A DNA stretch of 32,502 bases from an uncultured Helicobacter sp. (lineage in GTDB: Bacteria > Campylobacterota > Campylobacteria > Campylobacterales > Helicobacteraceae). Where the stretch lies: the NCBI RefSeq assembly GCF_947367035.1, contig NZ_CANBCA010000017.1, positions 1-32,502 on the forward strand. Reading direction: 5' to 3'. Below the pieces are notes generated by a model that saw nothing but the letters and a program-made list of their open reading frames with translations, was not told the DNA's origin and did not search any database. The position numbers and the translations under genes are program-made. Positions 16,091 to 24,372 of the stretch are shown piece by piece. The first letter of the stretch is position 1, and every line of letters begins with the position of its first letter.

Positions 16091-17440
16091 ATGCCACATT
16101 TTAAAACAACACAGCTAAACCTTCCGCCCCTCCCATTAAAAGTTGCAAGCCAAATGGGGGAGTTTTGTTTTATACAGAGGTTTTATTCCACACACAACCC
16201 ATCTTTTTCTTTGTTACAGGTTTGTTTTACACCCAAAGATTCCAAAGAAAAAGTTAAAAAATTTTTCTTAGAAATTAAAACATATTTGCAGTCTTCGCGC
16301 AAAACACAAGAAACTCTTGTTCATTTTGACAAGTATTCACGCATTTCTCCTATTGAAATCATTAAACATGCATTAAAGATTTTGATGAATTTCCAAAATT
16401 CTATTCTTACACATAATTTGGAGGGTAAAAATCTTGCATTAAAACACAAACTTCCATCTATTAAAAATATTGAAGACTTTTTAGACTTTAAACATTTATT
16501 AAAAGCACAAGCTTCTAAGTTTAAAAAACCCGACAATAAAGACAATCAAAAAACAGATAAACCCTCGCAAGATTCCACTACTTTTCCAAAAGTTTGGCTA
16601 GAAATTGGTTTTGGCAGTGGGCGTCATTTACTACACAATGCCAAAAATTATCCCAAAATCTTACACATTGGCTTAGAAATCCATCGCCCATCATTAGAGC
16701 AAGTTGCACGCCAAATCGGGCTTTTGGATCTTAAAAATATTTTAATTCTTGCTTATGATGCACGCATTTTCCTGGAATTACTTCCCTCTAATAGTTTGGA
16801 TAAGATTTTTGTGCATTTTCCTGTGCCTTGGGAGAAGCAACCCACTCGCAGAATCCTAAGTCAAAGCTTCCTAACTCAAAGTGCACGCACATTAAAACCA
16901 AAGGGACATTTACAACTACGAACAGATAGTTTAGAATATTTTAACTATGCTCAAAACCTAGCACAAAATTTCAAAACAGATTTTCAGATAGAATCACAAA
17001 TAAACACAAACTCAACCATCACAAGTAAATATGAAGCAAGATGGCTTAAACAAAATAAAGAGATTTATAATCTTGAATTTTTCGCTCTACATTCCTCTGC
17101 TCCGCGTCCATTGAACTTTGATTTTACTTTTTTAGATTCTAATTCCAAACCTCTACTATTCTCGCCTATCAGCTTTCATCAGACCAAAATCGTGCAGAAT
17201 AACTATTTCTTGCATTTAGAAGATTTATTCCTCAGCGATTCTGATTCTTTGCAACCTGTTTGTTTGCTGAAGGTCTCTTTTGGGGATTTTAATTATCCGC
17301 AAACTCGTTATGTGTTGCAAACCAATCACATAGAATATTTTAATGAAAATCCATTACCGACCTATCTTAATTATCAATCCCACTTAGAATTACTTCAACT
17401 AATCCAAAACGACTTCAACCTTCATTATAAGGAAATTTAA
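16091..17440 (+). CDS. trmB: tRNA (guanine46-N7)-methyltransferase, long campylobacterial form
   Basis: Methylates N7 of G46 in the tRNA variable loop using S-adenosylmethionine. The Rossmann core begins with LEIGFGSGRHLL (170 onward), then IGLEIHRPSLEQVA, and the family signature HFPVPWEKQPTRRI with SQSFL. The protein has 449 residues against about 240 in E. coli: some 165 residues precede the core and about 130 follow it. Campylobacterota TrmB proteins are likewise long as I know them. ATG 16091 (MPHFK) is preferred over a TTG start at 16064 that would overlap the FlpA gene, since C. jejuni TrmB also begins MPNF. The stop overlaps the ftsE ATG by one base (TAATG), indicating coupled translation. 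Confidence 0.92.
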   Translation: MPHFKTTQLNLPPLPLKVASQMGEFCFIQRFYSTHNPSFSLLQVCFTPKDSKEKVKKFFLEIKTYLQSSRKTQETLVHFDKYSRISPIEIIKHALKILMNFQNSILTHNLEGKNLALKHKLPSIKNIEDFLDFKHLLKAQASKFKKPDNKDNQKTDKPSQDSTTFPKVWLEIGFGSGRHLLHNAKNYPKILHIGLEIHRPSLEQVARQIGLLDLKNILILAYDARIFLELLPSNSLDKIFVHFPVPWEKQPTRRILSQSFLTQSARTLKPKGHLQLRTDSLEYFNYAQNLAQNFKTDFQIESQINTNSTITSKYEARWLKQNKEIYNLEFFALHSSAPRPLNFDFTFLDSNSKPLLFSPISFHQTKIVQNNYFLHLEDLFLSDSDSLQPVCLLKVSFGDFNYPQTRYVLQTNHIEYFNENPLPTYLNYQSHLELLQLIQNDFNLHYKEI

Positions 17441-18108
17441 TGGACGCAATCATTCAGGCAAAAAATATTAATCTAGGTTACAAAAATGAAATCATTATTA
17501 AAAATGCAAGTTTTAATATTTATCCAAAAGAATTTGTATTTATCAGCGGTCCAAGTGGAAGTGGTAAAAGCACATTAATGCGTTCTATCTATGGGGATTT
17601 ACCTCTTAAAAGTGGTTCTTTAGAAGTTTGCGGGGTAGAAATGTTTAAGGCAAACAAAAAAAATATTGAAATTTTGCGCAGATATTTAGGCATTATTTTT
17701 CAAGATTATAAGCTTATTAAGGATTTCAATGTGGAAAAAAATGTTATGCTTCCTATGATTATTGGAGGTTTCACAAAAGAATCCTGTCAATCCCAAACTG
17801 ATAGGCTTTTAGCACATATTAAACTTTCCCATAAAGGAAGTAAATATCCTCTAGAATTAAGTGGGGGGGAACAACAACGTGTAGCAATGGCACGTGCGCT
17901 TTCTCACAATCCGCTTTTGATTTTAGCAGATGAGCCGACAGGAAACCTAGATGACTATTCTTCTGAAGTAATATGGAGTTTATTGAAAGGTGTTAATGTG
18001 CAACTTGGCATCACTGTAGTTGTCGTAACTCATAGAATCCCAGAGACTTTAGGAGTAAATTATCGTCATTTTCATATTGAAGAAGGGGTTATTTATGAAC
18101 TCTCTTAA
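17440..18108 (+). CDS. ftsE: Cell-division ABC ATPase FtsE
   Basis: Cytoplasmic ATPase that, with FtsX, transmits divisome signals to periplasmic amidase activators. Walker A is GPSGSGKST (37-45), Q-loop FQD (87-89), signature LSGGEQQ (140-146) and Walker B ILADEP (161-166), followed by TGNLD. 222 residues is the usual size. AAGGAAA precedes the ATG, which overlaps the trmB stop. FtsX starts 14 bases before the ftsE stop. The signature-loop codons contain a run of seven G (17863-17869). Place in the cluster agrees with Cj1277c and HP0748. Confidence 0.95.
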   Translation: MDAIIQAKNINLGYKNEIIIKNASFNIYPKEFVFISGPSGSGKSTLMRSIYGDLPLKSGSLEVCGVEMFKANKKNIEILRRYLGIIFQDYKLIKDFNVEKNVMLPMIIGGFTKESCQSQTDRLLAHIKLSHKGSKYPLELSGGEQQRVAMARALSHNPLLILADEPTGNLDDYSSEVIWSLLKGVNVQLGITVVVVTHRIPETLGVNYRHFHIEEGVIYELS

Positions 18109-18901
18109 AAATCACCTGAGCTTAATTATTCCACTCATTGCTTTACTTTTTGCATTAGAGAGTATTTTACTCGTGCATCGCACTTTAAATGATTATGAGA
18201 GTAAATTAGGCAAAAATTATGCGATTATTCTTGCAAGCACCAAAGAATTAAAGTTAGAAATTTTGCGCAATAAAATCAGTGAGGCACAGGATTTAAGCCC
18301 TATTGATTCTAAAATCATTCTTGAGCGTTTAAGTAAAAACATTAGCCAAGCCAATATTGTTTTGCTTAAGAAATCTCTCCCAAAATTTTATTCTTTGACA
18401 CTCAACACTTATCCTAGCAGTGCGCGTTTAGCAATAATTCATAAAACCTTAGGTGAAATAGATGGAATCTTGCGCATTGAAACTTTTACCAAAAGCCATA
18501 GTCAAATTTATCAGTTATTATTGATTATCAATGGTAGCACGATGATTTTTTCAAGCCTTATTGCGCTCATTAGCTTACTTTTAATGTTTAAGCAAATTGA
18601 AATTTGGAAATTTCAACATTTAGAAAGAATGGAAATTATGACTTTACTTGGAGCACCACTTTGGATGCGCTCTCAAGTGCTATTTCGTCTTGCTTGTTTT
18701 GATACCATTCTTGCAACCATCATTGTTTCTAGTGGTTTGGTTTATATTTCACAAAATCCAACTTTACTTATCTTTTTGCAAGAACTTGGAATGAATCCAG
18801 AGATTTTTTCACCCTTTTTGGATTCTATTGTTCTGCTTTTAACAGGACTTACTGTTTCACTCATTGCTGTGTGGATTGTCAGCTTGCAACATAGAGATTA
18901 A
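18095..18901 (+). CDS. ftsX: Cell-division membrane protein FtsX
   Basis: Four hydrophobic segments (about 8-27, 140-165, 195-222 and 242-264) with a periplasmic domain between the first and second, the FtsX plan. 268 residues. The periplasmic loop would contact the EnvC-like protein encoded next. ATG 18095 is chosen over TTG 18077 because AAGGGG sits six bases upstream. It overlaps ftsE by 14 bases, and the downstream gene follows after 8 bases. FtsX sequences diverge strongly, so the call relies on topology and on the FtsE and M23 neighbours. Confidence 0.9.
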   Translation: MNSLKNHLSLIIPLIALLFALESILLVHRTLNDYESKLGKNYAIILASTKELKLEILRNKISEAQDLSPIDSKIILERLSKNISQANIVLLKKSLPKFYSLTLNTYPSSARLAIIHKTLGEIDGILRIETFTKSHSQIYQLLLIINGSTMIFSSLIALISLLLMFKQIEIWKFQHLERMEIMTLLGAPLWMRSQVLFRLACFDTILATIIVSSGLVYISQNPTLLIFLQELGMNPEIFSPFLDSIVLLLTGLTVSLIAVWIVSLQHRD

Positions 18902-18909
18902 GGATTTTT

Positions 18910-20217
18910 ATGCGTATTTGGTTTCTTTTTATCCTACTTATCTCACTACTATTTAGTGCAAACGAAAGAGAGATTAGCCAAAAAATTAGTCAAAACCAAA
19001 ATGTTCTAGCAGATAAAAAACGACAAGAAAAGCAAATTAATATTAAACTCCAAGAACTAGGCAATGCAATCAATGCCAAAAAGGAAGAAAACAAACTGCT
19101 ACAAAAAACCATCAAAGAAAATGAACAAAACATAGCCAAAAATCAAAAAGAATACAATACAAAATCTGCTTTGATAAAAAAACTTAGCAATAATCAAGAT
19201 TCCTTGTTTCAAATACGCAAACAAATTGAATTTGAAATGATAGATTTAATTACTAAAGATGTATCCTTTGCAATTTTGCTCAATGACTTTCAACCAGAAT
19301 CTATCCAAGATTTAATCACAGAAGAGGCATTTAAATCCCTAAGCACTGCGACTAAACAACACTTAAGCGCACTAAGCAACAAACAAAGTGAAGTCATTGC
19401 AAACCTACATACCCTACAAAATGAAATCACACAATTAAAAGATTTTCTTGAAATAGAAAATAAAAAGCGCACTCATTTAAAAGCACTCCAAAATGAGCAA
19501 GAAACCCTGATTGCTAATTACCAACAAGAAATTACCAAATATAATAATGAATTACAAAAAATCGTCAAAGAACGTGATGCAGTGCAAGGGATTCTTGTCA
19601 ATCTTAATATTTTAAAAAGCCAAGAAGAAGAAAAACGCAAAAAACGAGAGGAATTAGCCAAAACAAAACAACAAGAACCCAAGCAGCAGTTAGAATCCTC
19701 AAAAATATCAAATAAAGATTCCACTGCTAAAGAATCGCAAGCTACCACTAATACATCTAAAACCAATAATGACTTTGATGTGCGCCAAGTTGCAAGCTCT
19801 TATCATAATATTGGCACAACTAAATACAAAGGAGCTAAAACGATTGCTCCTTTAGAAAATTTTGCGATTGAAAAACGTTTTGGACCCTATTTTGACCCTG
19901 TGTATAAAATGAAAGTTTTTAACGAATCGGTTACTCTAGCTCCCAAAGGAGATGATAAAGTCAAAAGCGTTCTAGATGGTAAAGTCGTCTTCGCTAAAGA
20001 TACTCCTATTTTAAAACGTGTAGTAATTATTGAACATAAAAATAATATGCACACCATTTATGCGCAACTAGATAAAATCGCCCCTACAATTAAACCCGGC
20101 AGCACAGTGAAAAAAGGTTATACAATTGGGCGTGTAGAGAATGCTTTGAAATTTGAAGTAACGTTAAAAGACAAGCATATTGACCCCTTGGAGCTGATTA
20201 CAACAAAAAATCTTTGA
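18910..20217 (+). CDS. EnvC-like murein hydrolase activator with degenerate LytM (M23) domain
   Basis: Signal peptide (1-17), a long coiled coil (about 20-240, rich in Gln, Lys and Glu), a Ser/Thr/Lys linker (245-290) and a C-terminal LytM/M23 fold (300-430). The zinc-binding residues of active M23 peptidases are not all present. Where HxGxD is expected the sequence reads FNESVTLAPKG. The later HxH site reads HTIYAQL, retaining only the first His. E. coli EnvC has the same kind of loss and works as an activator of amidases AmiA/B under FtsEX control. With ftsE and ftsX directly upstream, an FtsEX-regulated activator is the natural reading. Cj1275c and HP0750 occupy the same slot and are annotated as peptidases. 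Inactivity is deduced from sequence only. Confidence 0.87.
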   Translation: MRIWFLFILLISLLFSANEREISQKISQNQNVLADKKRQEKQINIKLQELGNAINAKKEENKLLQKTIKENEQNIAKNQKEYNTKSALIKKLSNNQDSLFQIRKQIEFEMIDLITKDVSFAILLNDFQPESIQDLITEEAFKSLSTATKQHLSALSNKQSEVIANLHTLQNEITQLKDFLEIENKKRTHLKALQNEQETLIANYQQEITKYNNELQKIVKERDAVQGILVNLNILKSQEEEKRKKREELAKTKQQEPKQQLESSKISNKDSTAKESQATTNTSKTNNDFDVRQVASSYHNIGTTKYKGAKTIAPLENFAIEKRFGPYFDPVYKMKVFNESVTLAPKGDDKVKSVLDGKVVFAKDTPILKRVVIIEHKNNMHTIYAQLDKIAPTIKPGSTVKKGYTIGRVENALKFEVTLKDKHIDPLELITTKNL

Positions 20218-20323
20218 TATCATTTAAATTTCTCTTTATTCTCAAGCCCTTTTGAATTAAATTTTGAAAATCTTAAAATAGCATTTTAGTAAAAATAGAT
20301 AAATAATATTCAGAGAATATCTG

Positions 20324-20329
20324 TATAAT
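20324..20329 (+). promoter_or_regulatory. TATAAT -10 before ATP-grasp gene
   Basis: A perfect TATAAT within CTGTATAATTCTG lies in the 218-base gap after the EnvC-like gene. A start site near 20336 would give a leader of about 100 bases before the ATG at 20436. Periodic A/T runs upstream are typical of housekeeping promoters in this phylum. The rest of the gap holds no other clear element. Confidence 0.55.
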
Positions 20330-20435
20330 TCTGTAACACTTTAAAAATTAAATTTCTTTAAAAAGTTAAAAACATAAAAACTTTAAGCCTTGTTTTGATA
20401 CTTTTATAAATCATAATTTAACTTTGGAGGAAAGT

Positions 20436-21545
20436 ATGAAAAAAAACATTGTCTTTTTTGAAGCAGTTGGCGGTAGCGATAAAGGTGCGGATGGACATAG
20501 AAAAGATACAATGCCAATGGTAAATGCTCTTAAAGCAAAGGGTTGGAATGCAGAAGTTGTGTTTTTTAGCGATGAGATTTTGCGTGATTCTAGCAAACGC
20601 GAAGAAATTTATAAAAAAGTACGTGATAGTGCCGATGGCTATGTTTCTCGTGTAAACCCAGGCAATTTAAAAGAAGAAAAACTTTATTTTGATGTATTGC
20701 GCAAACTCTGTGCAGATGGACTTGTAGGTATGCCACACCCTGACGCAATGATTGGTTATGGTGCAAAAGACGCTTTGACAAAGTTAGCGGATACCCCTTT
20801 GGTTCCTAGTGATACTTATGCGTATTATGACCCAGCGGAAGCAAAGAGAATCGGGGTAACTTGGGCTGATAAACACGACTTCAAAAAGACTTTTCCTAAA
20901 ACTCTAGCAAAAGGTGAGAGAGTTTTAAAACAGAATCGTGGTTCCACAGGAGAAGGAATTTGGCGCGTAAGGCTGGAATCTAGCAATGATTATAATAAGG
21001 TAGAATCTCTCCCACTTGATACAAAAATCATCTGCACAGAAGCAAAAGACAATCATACTGAAGAGCGTAAATTAGGTGAATTTATGGATTTCTGCGAACA
21101 CTATTTAGTTGGTGATAATGGTATGCTTGTAGATATGACCTTCTTACCACGTATTAAAGAAGGTGAAATTCGCATTTTAATGCTTTATAAAACTCCTGTT
21201 TATGTCGTGCATAAAAAACCAGCTGAAGGCGGAGATGCCTTTAGTGCAACTCTCTTTAGTGGAGCAAAATATCGCTATGATGAGCCAAAAGATTGGCAAA
21301 TATTAGTGGATTGGTTCTTAGGACAACTTCCACAAATCAAAAGTAAATTAGGCAATTATGATTTACCACTTATTTGGACTGCAGACTTCATCTTGGATAC
21401 TGACGAAAAAGGCGCAGACCGCTATATTCTAGGTGAAATTAACTGCTCTTGCGTTGGATTTACAAGCCCAGAAGAATTTATGGCAAAAATTGCTGTAATG
21501 GTGGGGGATAATATTGTAGAGATTGTCAGCGAAAAGAAAGCGTAA
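20436..21545 (+). CDS. ATP-grasp-like protein of unknown substrate (Cj0069-type)
   Basis: 369 residues, soluble. The N-terminal part (1-120) looks like a preATP-grasp domain. KQNRGSTGEGIWRV (166-178) is a glycine-rich ATP-grasp loop. EIRILMLYKTPVYVVHKKP (244-262) matches the strand-and-lysine region before catalysis. ADFILD (316-321) and GEINCSCVGF (333-342) offer the Asp, Glu and Asn expected to bind Mg-ATP. ATP-grasp enzymes join a carboxylate to an amine or thiol via an acyl phosphate, as glutathione synthetase does. I recall a family named after C. jejuni Cj0069 with this start, but cannot verify it. No biosynthetic neighbours hint at a substrate. GGAGG lies six bases before ATG 20436, which is why the upstream TTG at 20424 is rejected. 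It has its own promoter and a terminator-like hairpin, so it is probably a single-gene unit. Confidence 0.7.
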   Translation: MKKNIVFFEAVGGSDKGADGHRKDTMPMVNALKAKGWNAEVVFFSDEILRDSSKREEIYKKVRDSADGYVSRVNPGNLKEEKLYFDVLRKLCADGLVGMPHPDAMIGYGAKDALTKLADTPLVPSDTYAYYDPAEAKRIGVTWADKHDFKKTFPKTLAKGERVLKQNRGSTGEGIWRVRLESSNDYNKVESLPLDTKIICTEAKDNHTEERKLGEFMDFCEHYLVGDNGMLVDMTFLPRIKEGEIRILMLYKTPVYVVHKKPAEGGDAFSATLFSGAKYRYDEPKDWQILVDWFLGQLPQIKSKLGNYDLPLIWTADFILDTDEKGADRYILGEINCSCVGFTSPEEFMAKIAVMVGDNIVEIVSEKKA

Positions 21546-21576
21546 TTAAATCATTTAATTTGCTATCTTTATAGAC

Positions 21577-21618
21577 AAAAAGGTATTTTTGAATCTTTAA
21601 GATTTCAAGGTGCCTTTT
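21577..21618 (+). terminator. Two-part hairpin after ATP-grasp gene
   Basis: AAAAGGTA at 21578-21585 pairs with TGCCTTTT at 21611-21618 (one G-T pair). An inner helix is formed by TGAATCTT and the AGATTTCA that follows. The 3' side ends in TTTTAC. The outer stem lies about 30 bases after the stop codon, a normal place for a terminator, but the loop is large. Confidence 0.45.
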
Positions 21619-21740
21619 ACTTGCTTGGAGTTACACTATTTTATCTACCCATCGTTAGAATTTTTTCTATTTTATAACTTCAATAGCATTTATTGTAAAT
21701 TTTTATTCACAAGAAACTTAAATTATCAGATTTTAATTGC

Positions 21741-21770
21741 AATCTTCATTGAAATAATCTTCATTGAAAT
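21741..21770 (+). repeat. Perfect 15-bp tandem duplication upstream of DUF455 gene
   Basis: AATCTTCATTGAAAT is repeated exactly twice, 21741-21755 and 21756-21770, followed by another AAT. It ends 23 bases before the ATG at 21794, so it falls in the likely leader or promoter. The remainder of the gap 21546-21793 holds only the hairpin and AT-rich sequence. A 65-codon open frame across it shows no coding character. Confidence 0.92.
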
Positions 21771-21793
21771 AATAAAAACCACAAAGGGAAACT

Positions 21794-22636
21794 ATGGAAT
21801 TGCGTGAGCTATTTTCTTCTCTTTTTAATGCCTTAAATGCCAAAAATGCACAAGAAAAATGCAAACAAGTGCAAATAATTTGGAAGAACTTTCACAACCT
21901 TTCTTTAGAACACAATCAGATAATTTTACCCTTAGAGATTCCAACTTTTGCACATTTTTGTTCCATAGTTCCACCCTATAAAGTTCCACAAGGAAAATAC
22001 TTAAAAACAGATTTAAATGTCGCGCATTTGTTGCACTCTATTGCACACATTGAATTTTCTGCAATTGATTTAGCACTAGATTGCGCTTATCGTTTCAGAG
22101 AATTACCCCATTGCTTTTATCGCGATTGGGTGGAAGTGGCAAATGAGGAAGTCAAACACTTTTTAGCTTTAAATTCGCTTTTAGAGGTTTTGGGGTTTCA
22201 TTATGGTGATTTTGGTGTGCATACTTTACTCTTTGATTCTATGAAAAATTGTAATATTTTGTTAAATAGAATTGCGTTAATTCATCGTGGAATGGAAGCC
22301 GTGGGTTTAGATGTCAATCCCTTTTTATGCATAAAAGTGCAAAACAGCAATCATTCCATTAAAAACGAACTTCTGAATGTTTTAGAGATGATTTTACAAG
22401 ATGAAATTTCCCACGTTTTAAAGGGTAGTATTTGGTTTAACTTCTTTTGTGAGCAAGAAAAAATTTTACCAAAAAATCGCACTTTAAAATATTTTGAAAT
22501 CCTCAAACACCATCATTTTTCATTTCCCAAAGCCAATGAACAACTTAATGCCAATGCAAGATTAAAAGCTGGCTTTAGTTTAGAAGAGCTAAAAATGCTA
22601 GAAGATGAAATTTTTCTCTCAAAAAATCCGAAATAA
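21794..22636 (+). CDS. DUF455 family ferritin-like protein
   Basis: Four-helix ferritin-like protein of 280 residues. Candidate di-metal ligands are seen in the usual order: His85 and Glu87 (HIE), Glu118/119 with His122 (EEVKH), Glu168 (RGMEA), and Glu204 with His207 (DEISH). The DUF455 hallmarks FRELPHCFYRDWVEVANEE and GFHYGDFGVH are present. No enzyme activity is established for the family. Related ferritin-like proteins oxidise or hydroxylate substrates at a di-iron centre. AAAGGGAAA precedes the ATG. It appears to stand alone: upstream there is a terminator-like hairpin, and downstream the convergent nadB end lies 76 bases away, a stretch where I see no convincing terminator. Confidence 0.85.
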   Translation: MELRELFSSLFNALNAKNAQEKCKQVQIIWKNFHNLSLEHNQIILPLEIPTFAHFCSIVPPYKVPQGKYLKTDLNVAHLLHSIAHIEFSAIDLALDCAYRFRELPHCFYRDWVEVANEEVKHFLALNSLLEVLGFHYGDFGVHTLLFDSMKNCNILLNRIALIHRGMEAVGLDVNPFLCIKVQNSNHSIKNELLNVLEMILQDEISHVLKGSIWFNFFCEQEKILPKNRTLKYFEILKHHHFSFPKANEQLNANARLKAGFSLEELKMLEDEIFLSKNPK

Positions 22637-22712
22637 GCAACTCACTTACAAATCTAAATTAAAAAACATTAATTAATAAAGATTTCTTAATAATTTTGAT
22701 TACAAGCAAAAC

Positions 22713-24194
22713 TTACTCAATATAGTGTGCGCCGACTGAAAAATCTCGTTTTAAGGCAGATTCTATAATATTTTTGGCGGTGAGTAGGCGCAGACGTAAA
22801 AGTCTTCCTACACCACTTTGAAGCATCACTTCTACTCCACCTAATGCTTCATTTAATCCCGATTTTTTACGAATAATGCCCACTTTACTCCACATCAAAT
22901 GTCGTAAAATTGCTTTTAGGTTTTCATCTTGTTCTTTTTGTAAAGTTTGGGTATGTAATGGAAATTCTCTTTTTGTCCATTCTTTCCCCTCTGCTCCATA
23001 ACTTCCTAAAATCTCTTTTGCGCTACGCCTTGAAAAAACCAAACCCTCAAGCAAAGAATTAGAAGCCAAACGATTGGCTCCATGTACCCCTGTGCAAGCA
23101 CATTCTCCCATCGCATAAAGATTATGCATACCAACCACTTTACCCACATCATCTGTTTGTATCCCACCCATACAATAGTGAAATGCAGGAGAAATTGGGA
23201 TTCTATCTTTTGGTAATTCATATCCAAGTGCATTCAAATTCCGTGCAATATTTGGAAAACGTTGATAAAAAAATTCTTTAGAAAATGGAGTGAAATCCAA
23301 ATAAACCTCTTTTTCTTCTTGTGGTGCGCCAAGATTTCTTTCTTCTAGCTTAATTTTATAATCAAAAATGCTTCGTGCAACTTTATCACGTGGCGCTAAT
23401 TCTCCTGCAGAATCATAATCAAATAAAAAGCGATTTCCCCAAAAATCCACAATTTTCGCGCCCTCACCCCTTAAGGCTTCACTTAAAAGCATTTTACGAG
23501 CATAGGGTGTTTTTACAAACACAGTGGGGTGAAATTGGAGCATTTCCATATCTTTTAACTCCAACCCATTTTCTAAAATCATTCCGTGCAATTCACTAGA
23601 GATTGTATAAGCATTTGTATGGTATTCAAAAAGTGCGCCCACACCCCCACTAGCTAAAATAATATGTTTAGCATAAAGATTATAGCTTCCTCTTTTAGTT
23701 AAAACACTTACCCCATAACAACGATTGCCTTCAATTAACAATTCTGTAACAGTGGCATTTTTCCACAATGTATGAGAAACCTGCGCAATTAAATGAGAAT
23801 GTAGGGCTCTCCCTGTGCAATCTCCCCCTGCGTGAATAATGCGTGAAGTGCTATGAGCAGCTTCTTTAGTAAAAAGTAAATTTCCTTGCTCATCTCTATC
23901 AAAAGGCGTTTGGCGAGTTATCAAATCCTCCAATACTTCCAAGCTTTCTTCACTTAATGTTTTAACTACTTTTTCATCACACATTCCAGCACCAGCGTTT
24001 AATGTATCTTTTACGTGGAGTGGAATATCATTAATATCCTTTGCTACGGCGATTCCACCTTGTGCATAAAATGTATTGCATTCCCAGGGTTGGTCTTTGC
24101 AAAGAATTAAAACTTTTAGATTTTTGGGTAAATTCAATGACGCATATAATCCCGCAACACCAGCCCCTACAATAATCACATCAAAGTTAAACAT
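22713..24194 (-). CDS. nadB: L-aspartate oxidase NadB
   Basis: FAD enzyme that oxidises L-aspartate to iminoaspartate, the first step of de novo NAD synthesis before NadA. FAD dinucleotide motif GAGVAGLYAS is at 10-19, followed by FYAQGGIAVA and the substrate-site segments LQFHPTVF and HGANRLASNSLLEG (371-384) with conserved His and Arg. 493 residues, somewhat shorter than E. coli NadB (540) at the C-terminal helical domain; the frame appears intact. GAGGA lies four bases before the ATG, inside the end of the small lipoprotein gene, from which it is separated by 7 bases. The two are probably co-transcribed. NadA and NadC are not in the window. The close paralogue SdhA/FrdA is excluded by length and lack of the flavinylation-type context. 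Confidence 0.93.
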   Translation of the reverse strand: MFNFDVIIVGAGVAGLYASLNLPKNLKVLILCKDQPWECNTFYAQGGIAVAKDINDIPLHVKDTLNAGAGMCDEKVVKTLSEESLEVLEDLITRQTPFDRDEQGNLLFTKEAAHSTSRIIHAGGDCTGRALHSHLIAQVSHTLWKNATVTELLIEGNRCYGVSVLTKRGSYNLYAKHIILASGGVGALFEYHTNAYTISSELHGMILENGLELKDMEMLQFHPTVFVKTPYARKMLLSEALRGEGAKIVDFWGNRFLFDYDSAGELAPRDKVARSIFDYKIKLEERNLGAPQEEKEVYLDFTPFSKEFFYQRFPNIARNLNALGYELPKDRIPISPAFHYCMGGIQTDDVGKVVGMHNLYAMGECACTGVHGANRLASNSLLEGLVFSRRSAKEILGSYGAEGKEWTKREFPLHTQTLQKEQDENLKAILRHLMWSKVGIIRKKSGLNEALGGVEVMLQSGVGRLLRLRLLTAKNIIESALKRDFSVGAHYIE

Positions 24195-24201
24195 TTTATC
24201 C

Positions 24202-24372
24202 TCATTTCATACTAGATTCTACTTTAGTATAAGATTCCCTTTCTATTTGACTTGTATTCTTTTTGGGATTAAACGGGTCACCTTTAAATCCACAGCCTAC
24301 ATTTAGAAAACTTACGCAAAAAATCTGTGCTATAATTAAAAAATGAAAAATGTATCGGAAATTTTGTCGCAT
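24202..24372 (-). CDS. LptM-like small lipoprotein
   Basis: A 56-residue lipoprotein: hydrophobic signal (about 8-23), modified Cys27, then CGFKGDPFNPKK and a short polar tail. The CGxKGxxxxP motif right after the lipidated Cys is the signature of LptM (YifL), which assists maturation of the LptD/LptE LPS transport complex in E. coli. Residue -3 of the lipobox is Asn rather than Leu, so processing is slightly less certain. The frame stays open to 24540, but AAGGAG (24388-24383) ten bases before ATG 24372 fixes a short gene. It overlaps the start of the plus-strand DUF721 gene by 30 bases, and its Shine-Dalgarno lies inside that gene. It is easily missed by automatic annotation. nadB follows directly. 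Confidence 0.72.
   Translation of the reverse strand: MRQNFRYIFHFLIIAQIFCVSFLNVGCGFKGDPFNPKKNTSQIERESYTKVESSMK
24328..24336 (+). promoter_or_regulatory. Perfect extended -10 abutting the DUF721 start codon
   Basis: TGCTATAAT matches the extended -10 TGnTATAAT exactly. The start codon of the plus-strand gene begins six bases after it (24343), where transcription would be expected to begin. The message would then be leaderless or nearly so. The element lies within the minus-strand lipoprotein gene. Confidence 0.65.

Noticed and set aside
20218-20310. Terminator after the EnvC-like gene
   Set aside because: Candidate stems such as TAAAAT-AGC-ATTTTA are too short and lack G-C pairs; I could not support one.
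21610-21807. 65-codon open frame before the DUF455 gene
   Set aside because: No ribosome binding site, overlaps the terminator-like hairpin and the real DUF455 start, and composition is that of AT-rich noncoding DNA.
22637-22712. Possible terminator between the convergent DUF455 and nadB genes
   Set aside because: Only short AT-only inverted repeats are present; no stem better than chance for this composition.
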